DNA of 64,000 nucleotides from Paragorgia papillata (lineage: Eukaryota > Cnidaria > Anthozoa > Scleralcyonacea > Coralliidae), in NCBI GenBank assembly GCA_035771165.1, contig JAWNZC010000348.1, forward strand, positions 5,744,001 to 5,808,000, written 5' to 3'. A program made the translations under genes and the position numbers. The notes under the pieces are model-generated. The model saw nothing but the letters and a program-made list of their open reading frames with translations. It was not told where the DNA came from and did no database searches. This document shows positions 10,356-19,300 of the stretch, one piece after another. Numbering within the stretch: position 1 is the stretch's first letter; each line of letters opens with the position of its first letter.

Positions 10356-12272
10356 AACAAATCGTAAATTATATGGCTATTTCGAGTTTTCCTATACTTT
10401 GTATCATATATATTGGATCAAAATTAGTGTGAAAGCATTAGAAATTCACGCCAGCAAAATCAACACAGACATAAAAAGACGGACCGTCATGCGGATACAC
10501 ATCTTTGCGGACCGTGTGTTTACCAATCAGAACTCGCGATATTACAAAGCCATATAATAATGAAAAGTGTTGTTTTATATATTCATATACCAGCTATCAT
10601 TAAATTAACGAGCCTAGTCGGATCAATATAAGACACAACAACCCCAAACCGCGTCGTTTTGAAGTGGCCGTCGAAAATCTATATGTATTTCTAATTAATA
10701 ATTGATTAAAGTAACGTGTGGCTTCACCTTCGGGAACGAGGCGCTTTTGGCGCTTATTTAATCTTATTTAATTTTGTTATTTTCAACGAGGAAGCTTTCT
10801 TTTAGAGAACAACAAAACAAAACATAAGGATATGTTTTTAGAAGCTTTGTATGCTGTGCAATTTAAATTCAAAGTTTGGGCATTTACACCATATTTTTTA
10901 TTATTTGTTTGCAAAACGTCTGCGTATAGTTAATGATTTTTCCACACATACAACATCAATTGTCGAGGTTACTTTTTAAATTTGTAGTCCATTCTCAAAG
11001 TAAATTAGAAGCTGACGGCAATTTTCCTTAGTAACTGTTCATGCTTAGAAACGGAGTACATCCGTAGCCATGGAAGTGGTAGATGGGTTCTGTTTCATGA
11101 AACTGATTGAGTGTGCAAGTCAAATCTCGTATGTTGTTTCTCCTTGTGTTTATATGATGAAGATCGAAAACTTTCGATCTGATCGAAGCAGATGACTGAA
11201 GTGAATTCACGAAATTTAGTGGATAGACTTGAGATTCAGGCAAGAATCGGCGAATGTTTCCAACTTCATCTGAAGACGGTCCGACGGAAATTTCAGAACG
11301 ATAAGAGACATGGTGTAAACACACATGGCGGACATTGAGGAAAGCACAGAAATTAGCGTTCCAAAACCGAAAATAATATGAAAGCAGATTGGATTTTCTA
11401 TGCAAGCATGTGCCCGGATTATTTCTCATGTAAACAACGCCATAGATGGCGTGCTTTGTCACGTGATATGATTAGAGAGATTTACCTTCACCACGTTTAC
11501 GCGGTACCGGATAAATTCGGAACAGTACCGATATTTGCATGACTGTCTTTATTTCTTTTGTCTTGCATGGTTCTAAATTCATCGGATAACTAGTTGCACG
11601 TGATCTGCTTTGCTCATACGCATGGACACCCAGCTCAAGATCAAAGGATCCATGGGAAACAGCTCGGTTCTCTATTATAATTTCAACAAGTGTGACTTAG
11701 GCTTTTAATCGCCGGCGTTTGACGCGAAACGCAATAAAGTTAATAATTATTATCTCCAGAGACCTCTATTATTTGATTACCCGTCGGCATATTCAATTTA
11801 AGACGTGTTCCTTCACGATGTAGCAAAGCTGACTTCTCAAACTCGTTTGAACGTCCTTAAAATGACATTCCAACTCAATAATTGAAAGATGAATAGCTTC
11901 GTCAGACAAAATAATTACATTCACCAAGTTCCGATATAAAATGTAATCGCATCAAGTTTTGGTTCTGATTTCCTTGAACCGATCATTCAAAAACTCATTT
12001 AAGACATAGACCACCTGCACCTCTTATTGCTCCCTTAAAAGAAAGATATTCAAAGATGTGTTGCACGGCGAGACTGTGCGATTGAGCAATATTGCAGAAA
12101 TGAAGAACTATATACGAGACCATGCACTTGTGATAAATGCAACTATAAGTTTATTGGCGAGAAAGTACAGGTATTTTAGTCATCAACGGGCACTTGCATG
12201 TGGAGTGCTGTGTATACATCTATATGCCAATGTTTCTTAATAAATTACATACGTATTACTGTGGTATTAGTT
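10356..12272. other. Intergenic, no gene recognised
   Basis: A 144-codon minus-strand frame (11028-11462) has no recognisable domain and ends in MITE-like sequence. ACGCGGTACCGGATAAATTC at about 11499 is a half copy of the MITE at 61162-61340. 'CGGGAACGAGGCGCTTTTGG' at about 10731 is unexplained. Confidence 0.4.
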
Positions 12273-12360
12273 AACAATTATTCGCCGAAGGCGAGGTGAA
12301 TATCGGTAAATAATAACCGAGACTCACCAATATTCACCTCGCCTTCGGCGAATAATTGTT
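12273..12360. repeat. Palindrome, 30-bp perfect arms
   Basis: AACAATTATTCGCCGAAGGC and its complement GCCTTCGGCGAATAATTGTT enclose GTGAATA/TATTCAC and a 28-bp loop. Related to 40310-40400. Confidence 0.85.
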
Positions 12361-13169
12361 TTAGTATAAATACACATTTTCGTACTTTTAGGAACAACAT
12401 TTTCTTTAAAATTGTTCATTTCCTCGTCTGTCACATTGACAACTTGGCGCCAGGCCATTTTGGATAAACGCTGTAGGTGATTATCGAGAATTAATCCGAA
12501 GTAGCTCGACCAATCAGCGCGCGCGATTTTCTATAATCACCTGTGTATTTAAACTAATAGTCTATATTACCGCGGTAGATTATGATGCTGTGTGAAATGA
12601 GGTTGTGCATGGGTTTTTGTTTGTATTTATAGGGCGGTACATGCACGCGTCGTCGTGGAGAGTCAGCTAAATGTTTTGTAATATTGGTGAGCTATACAAA
12701 CATGTTCATGAATATTGTGCAAGGAATATATTTTTCTTTGTATAAATCAAAAAACAATAAACAAAAATAGTTTTCTAGATTTAAACAGATTAGAAGTAAC
12801 AAATAATCTTCTGGTTTGCCTAAGTTGCCACTGTCCAACGTGACGGAGTAAATCTATACAGGTCGGGGTGTTCATGCAATATAATTTGACTTTGTAGTAA
12901 AGCAATAACATGACTTCGGAGGGTATTTGCTGCCCACGTTGAAATGTATTTGCGGCTCGTGAGCGGGCTGTAAATGCATGCATTTGTGGCTTTCCCACTC
13001 CTAGCTTCCTGGCGAGTGTTTTCAAGAACGCAGTTTGACATTTTGCCGCCCGGTGTATTGATGATAATGCATAATTAAAGAACTTTGCTCTTCGCCGACA
13101 ATCTAGCTGGACGGACCGACACGAGATTTGCATTTGGATATTTTGACGTAAGTCTACAGATTAATCGAA
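12361..13169 (+). promoter_or_regulatory. 5' flank of gene A
   Basis: Presumed promoter/5' UTR region by position only. No clear TATA box or initiator could be singled out. It includes AT-rich tracts and a minus-strand open frame (12747-13133) that does not look like a gene. Confidence 0.25.
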
Positions 13170-13309
13170 ATGAATACGCAGATGTATGATGTTAAAATGT
13201 TTGTTATTCTTGCTTCAACATTTGTCGTTTTATTTCAAATACCTGCTTCATCGGGTCGATTGAGCCGACCTGGAAATGACACACAGGACTTCCTCGAGGC
13301 GAGACAAAG
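13170..13309 (+). CDS. Gene A exon 1: signal peptide
   Basis: Starts MNTQMYDVKMFVILASTF, followed by a hydrophobic run and IPASSG, a plausible signal-peptidase site. The exon ends in phase 2 with donor AG|GTATGT. The tail 'LSRPGNDTQDFLEARQR' matches exon 1 of the paralogue. Confidence 0.85.
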
Positions 13310-16300
13310 GTATGTATACACTGCTAAATTTTAAAGTATTAACTTGATTATAATTGCGTTCAGTGCTTTTTCGTATAGAAACCTAACTAAACCAAAGAAA
13401 ACCAACGTGACAAAACTCCCATGTATGTCCTTAACAAACTTTACATGAAGGAACTCGCTTCATTTTGAAAGGGAATAGAAACGCCTAAAATGTTTTGTGC
13501 ATGTGGTAAAACCTTTCAAATAATAACACCCCAAAAATCATATTAAATTTGCCACAGTTCCAATACAGAGACGTATATAAGTATGTGTTAATCTGGATGT
13601 ACGTGCAAACTAGCCTGTCACTGGGCTGAAAAATTTTGCATATGTCTGCATGCATGGCTATATGTTAAAAATTAGTCAGTCATCGCACAGTCAAACAACC
13701 TGCGGCTGTGGCATAATTACACAATGCCCGGCCATTTTAGGTAAAACCAGATGTGTATTAAACTTAGATTTTCTGTGAGACACGTGCCAGGGACGGAATT
13801 CATGTATAGCTTTCCCATGCAATAAAAGTATTAAACAAGTTTAGAGTTGGCCTTCTTCTTCAGGGTTTTACTAAATTCCGAGCTTTTCCTAGCGGTCGAA
13901 TGTATACACTCTAAAAATGTACATTGTATGCAATCCATAGCTAGACGGTTAACCGTATTACTCATTACGCGGTTTTCTCATACGATATTTATCACGCGTA
14001 ATGATGAGCAAGTCATATCTTTAGAGCGAATGAGGTTATTCTGCAATCACTCCACAATCTGCTTTGTGCACAATCCGAGGATCATCACCTACCTATACTA
14101 AGAAGGCTTCTGATTGGTTTAGGCCTAGTCAAACGACGAACTTAATTGAGACGAACTAAATTTCTATTTTGGGTCGACCTAAATTAATTAAGTTCGACAG
14201 TTAGGTCAAACGTCGAACTTAATGCAGTCGAAACGAATTCGGAATCAAAGCAACGATTCTTTGGGTTAGCGGGAGGTCAAACAAAACTTCAAAATGGCGC
14301 GAAGTATGAATGTGCAACAGCGATGTTCGTTGTGGAAAATGCTTCACAATTCGCGCAGGAGAAGCGGTGAACACACTTATTTTTCTACTTATGTTGTCAC
14401 GTAACAATACAACTAATATTGTTCGTTTCCGTTCATGCCGTCGTTTGTCACGACGTGAGATGGACTGCTTTAATCATGTTTGGAATACATACTCGAATGC
14501 TCGTTTAAAAAAAACGTTTCGAGTATCCAGAGATACATTCAGGTACATCCTTGGAAAAATGGAGCACGAGTCAAGGCAAAAGTATTTTGTGCTTTGAAAA
14601 CATGATACACACACTGTTATTTTCAGGGAGTATTAAATTTTAACTCCCAAAACAGGAGTTAATAAAAAAGGTTCAAAACTATCCGATTTGGGGAGTAAAA
14701 AGTCTCCACTGTCGGAGTTAAAATAACTCCCGAATTTTGGAGTTAAAATAACCCATATTAGGGGTAAAAATTATTCCTGTTAGTGTTTCAGGAGTAAAAC
14801 GGCAAAGGTTGCACCTCACCCGAATCGATCCGCCAACATCGATTTTACAGGGCGTGTCTAGAAGTCAACTTACCCTTGGTTACTTTCCTTATCCACTGCG
14901 CCATCCGAGCTTGCTTATAGTAAAGACTAAAATTCATTGTTTATAATCTAATTTTCGACAAGAGGCCAATTTGTAGCACTCTGAAGGTCAGTGGTCTGAT
15001 ATTGAAAATAAACGCTCTTCTATTTTGGACAAAATGTTTTCCAAGTCTACCTAACCCAACTCGAAGAACGTTTTCTCAAAGGCAATTTAACAGATCTACT
15101 AAGAAATTAATATCCATATAGACAAAGGACTGAACTACACTATACGCAAAGGACTTGTAAATGGATGAAAAGAAAAGCCCTAATATTTTCTTGCCGAATT
15201 TGTCTGTCACTCTATACTTTATAAAGTCAAAATATGGAGAAAAAAATTTAATCTTAAAGGGGGAGTTAAAATAACTCCCTAAAAATATACTCCCCCGACG
15301 TTAAAATATGCCAATTTTAACGACGTTAAAATATGCCAATTTTTTTTACTCCCCTAAAATGGATTAAAGGGGGAGTTAAAATTACCCTTGAGAATAACAG
15401 TGCAGATCATCCACTTGGTCATATAAAGACGACATGATGTTTTTAGATTTCGCGTCAACAAATAGTGTACTACGCATGCTCTCATTCAAAAATCCGTATC
15501 ATAATTTATCATACTAAATTTAAATTATGCATTTAGTTCGGCTCATGAGAAGATCGATGTTTGACCCAGGGACGATCTTCAGACGTTTTATCCGTCTGAG
15601 TAGGACGATCCAAAAACAATCAGTCGAACTTAACTCAGTCAAACGTCGATCTTCTCATGAACTTAATTGAAGAATTTAGTTCTGTCTCACTAATTAGCCA
15701 AGACAAAAGCAAAAGTTTGCTTCGCTCGAAAAATATCGCCTAGTGGAAAACAGCCTTTACACCGTGCACATCCTTTGTTTTAGGTTGCGTATATTGCATA
15801 GTCATTCAAAACATGGTCTGGAAACTCAGTCTTTGTTCTGATCTTTTTGTTCTTGTGTATGTATTTTTGTGCACGGTGCACAGTCGCTGAACACATTGTA
15901 TTTTAGTATAATAACGAATTATCCAATAGCAAGGTTAATTCAGTTCAATCACTCGACTGTACTATTTAAATATTAATAAACTAAAACAAAGGATGTGCAC
16001 GGTGTAAGGTATGGTTCAACATAAAATCACAGCTCATTATAGGCGCGTTGAAGTTTGCCGAGTTTCCAGACCATATCTTTATTGACTATATGCTTTTATA
16101 ACATAGATGTAATACAACGGCGTTTCTGATTGGCTACCGTGCGTGCTCCATAACTCTATGGGGCACGATAATTTCAAACGTAATGAGAAAAGCGAAATAA
16201 ATATTGTATTGTGTTGTGTCTGATTCTCTGTTATATAAAAGAAATGGTTCATGGTTTGGCGTGCTCCATTGAGTTATGGATGCACTTGGGAAGTTGGAGA

Positions 16301-19300
16301 GCACTTCGTGCATTCCGAACTTCCCGCATGCATCCATAACTCGACGGAGCACGCCAAACCATGAACCATTTCTTATATTGTATTATAAAATAGGTTGCGT
16401 CTTACGCACGCTGTGATTGGTCAATTACCGTGTTTATATCAGGCTATGTAAACACGGTTGTGATGTCACGGCACATTTTTTAGCCTTATTTCATAAAAGA
16501 AATAGAAAATGGATGCCCTGTGTTTATATAACCTGATGCAAACACTCGAGTGAGTTGGGAGAATTCGAAAGTACTTATGTAAACCCTCGCCTACGGCTCA
16601 GGTTCACATAAACTTTCGAATTCTCCCAACTCACTCTCGTGTTTGCATCAGGCTATATAAACACGGGCGGCCATTTTCTATTTCTTAAATATAATACAAG
16701 TCAATATTCTTTCAATAGATGTTAGATTTTCGGAGAATAAGATTTTAGAATTTTTTTTTCAATTACAGCTGCACTACAGAAACGACCTCAAAGGTTTTGA
16801 TAAATCTGACCTCTACTTCTCGTGGATATGATCCAAGGATTCGACCAAACTATGGCGGTACGTGAGAGCAAGCTTAACTGCGTGGGATACTTTAGTATAA
16901 TATAAGTTTAGTATTGAATAGCTAATATAATATTATTACAGGTAAACCAGTGAACATAAAAGTTTGGTATTCTGTCCTGGCAATCAGAGACATTCAAGAA
17001 GTTGACATGGTAACAGCTTGAATTTAAATATAGCATTCTTATTGACCGCACCAGCATGCAGCGCCGCCCTTGCTATGTTCCCAACATGTTCTCAACATGT
17101 TCCCCCAGTTCTCTCCAAGTTAAATTTTCCAATTCGTTCAAATTTAAGCAATTGAGGGAAAAGTGTGGTGGGGTGGTGTACGATCACTGTGTACGATACG
17201 TGCACCGTTTTTCCTTTATCCTGCAATTTCTCGGTACTTATATCTAATAAATAATGCATATATACCTGCGGTATATGCTTATTGATACTTCTTCGATAAC
17301 AACGTTATATACGGCACGGAAACACCTCTATTTTTCCCGATATCTCCGTACAGTACAGTACAGTACAGTAATGACAGTATACAGTACAACACAGCACAGC
17401 AATTAAAGCATATTATAAGTGCAGTGCAGTACAGCCGGTGGGCGGTAGAATTACAGTCTGCCAATAATTTTGTTTTCTCATCGTTCCAAAATTGACAGTA
17501 TTGACGTGAAATATTTATCCAGTTTCCCCATATATATATATATATATATTTATATAATATTAATCTATCTATCTTCTTATATTTAGACGTATCTCGTGGA
17601 TATGTATTTTCGACAACAATGGCTTGATGAACGTCTTAAACATTCTCTAAACTGCACATTAACTTTCATGACTGGTACTAAGCACCCTGCTGACTTCATA
17701 TGGGTTGGTGATGCCACCTTTGAAAACGCTGTCACTTCTTACATGCACAATGTGCTCACAAATAATCATAAAGTTGACATTTATCCAAATGGTTCAGTGA
17801 TTTGGGGTGCGAGGTAAACTATAATAATTTTCCGAACTTTGCGTCTAGATTGCGTCATATGTATTTATCTCATGACACACCTACATTACATTGTTCACAT
17901 CACTAACAGACGAGTTAAATCCTTTATTTAAATTATTAGTATGTATACAGTATGATAAGTGACTATCGCACTTTTTTGAATAGAAAAGAGTATTAGCCAT
18001 TTTGGAATTGCGCCAGAGACCTGGGGATAGCGAGGGTGCATGACAATGCATCATGTTTTGGGGGACGTGAACAAAGGAACAGTTCCATGATGCATTGTCA
18101 ACCTTGCTATCCTCAGGTCTCTAGCGCAATTCTGAAATGACTAATGATAACCACTTATCACACCGTTTATCACATACTACTGCAGTAGTTTGATTTCTAA
18201 TTCTTGAAGTTTCTTTTTCCGTGAATTAAATGAAAAAAATTATTTCATTCCAGAAGAGTCATGAGATAAGATAATTAATTAATGTTCACTCGCGTGATAA
18301 AGAATTCGCTTGTGAAGATTTATCCACACTCGTCACCATTGATTGGGTTGACCATTGAATGAACAAAATCAGAAGCTTGGTAACTTAAGAAATTTTCAAA
18401 TGACTTTGCTTTAGCTTTTATGAATTAAAGTGCCTATGAAACGAAAATTAAGTTTGTCTTATTTGTAAGAACACTTAAAATGATAGAGTAACATCTTTTG
18501 GAGTTTTTCGTTTCCTTGCTTCGTTTTTTGAGATATGCAAATTAAATATTTTGACGTCACACGTGCATAATGGTTATTGAAAAAAGTTATATATATATAT
18601 ATCTTTACTATTATCAAACCAAAATAATTCGAAGGAAGCATGTGCGTGTGTTTCGCCCAGAACACTAAATAAACATGTAGATTTTCAAGTGATTATATTT
18701 GACAATAGCAAAGATATATAACGTTTTTCGATAACTCATTATGCACGTGTGACGTCAAAATGTTTAATTTGCATATCAAACAAACTGAAATATCTCAAGA
18801 ACGAAGCAAGGAACGAAAAACTGCAAAAGATGTTAAGAGTTCTTTCAAATAAGACAAACTTAATTTTCGTTTCATAGGCACCTTAAGTAATGATAATCTT
18901 TTTTTACTTTGTCAAGGGTTACTACAAAAGCTCTTTGTCCAATGAATTTAGCATCATATCCTTTTGATGTTCAAGTGTGTCCTTTAACAGTTCTCAGTTG
19001 TAAGTGTTTTACTGAATGGGTTTTGCAATGTATTCATTGGTATTTTGCGTTTCTATGTTAGCAAGACGAAGTTGAAACATCAAAACTGCAGGGAAACCAA
19101 AACAAATTAGTTTTACGAGGGGTCCGAAATTAAATGCTATGTAACATAGCTGAGTTCTCACTGGATTTTCTCGGAATTTAGGTTATTTAGCTGCTGGTTT
19201 TTTTACGTAGCTGCTGTTGTAGCCCCATCAGTGGCATTCCACACAGTTTCTATTTTATATTTATATATACCTTTCGAAAACTCATTAATAATTATAAAGG

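Larger units (their letters stand above)
14123..15680. mobile_element. Decayed Harbinger-like transposon with nested insertion
   Basis: Both ends carry related short inverted sequences built on 'GAACTTAATTGA', 'TTTAGTTC' and 'GTCAAACGTCGA' (14125-14225 and 15535-15675). Between them lie the transposase remnant and a separate foldback (14612-15402). The boundaries are approximate. Confidence 0.45.

Noticed and set aside
11028..11462. 144-codon minus frame
   Set aside because: No recognisable motif and it begins in MITE-like sequence.
12747..13133. 128-codon minus frame before gene A
   Set aside because: No domain, lies in the presumed promoter, and overlaps a second frame of equal quality.
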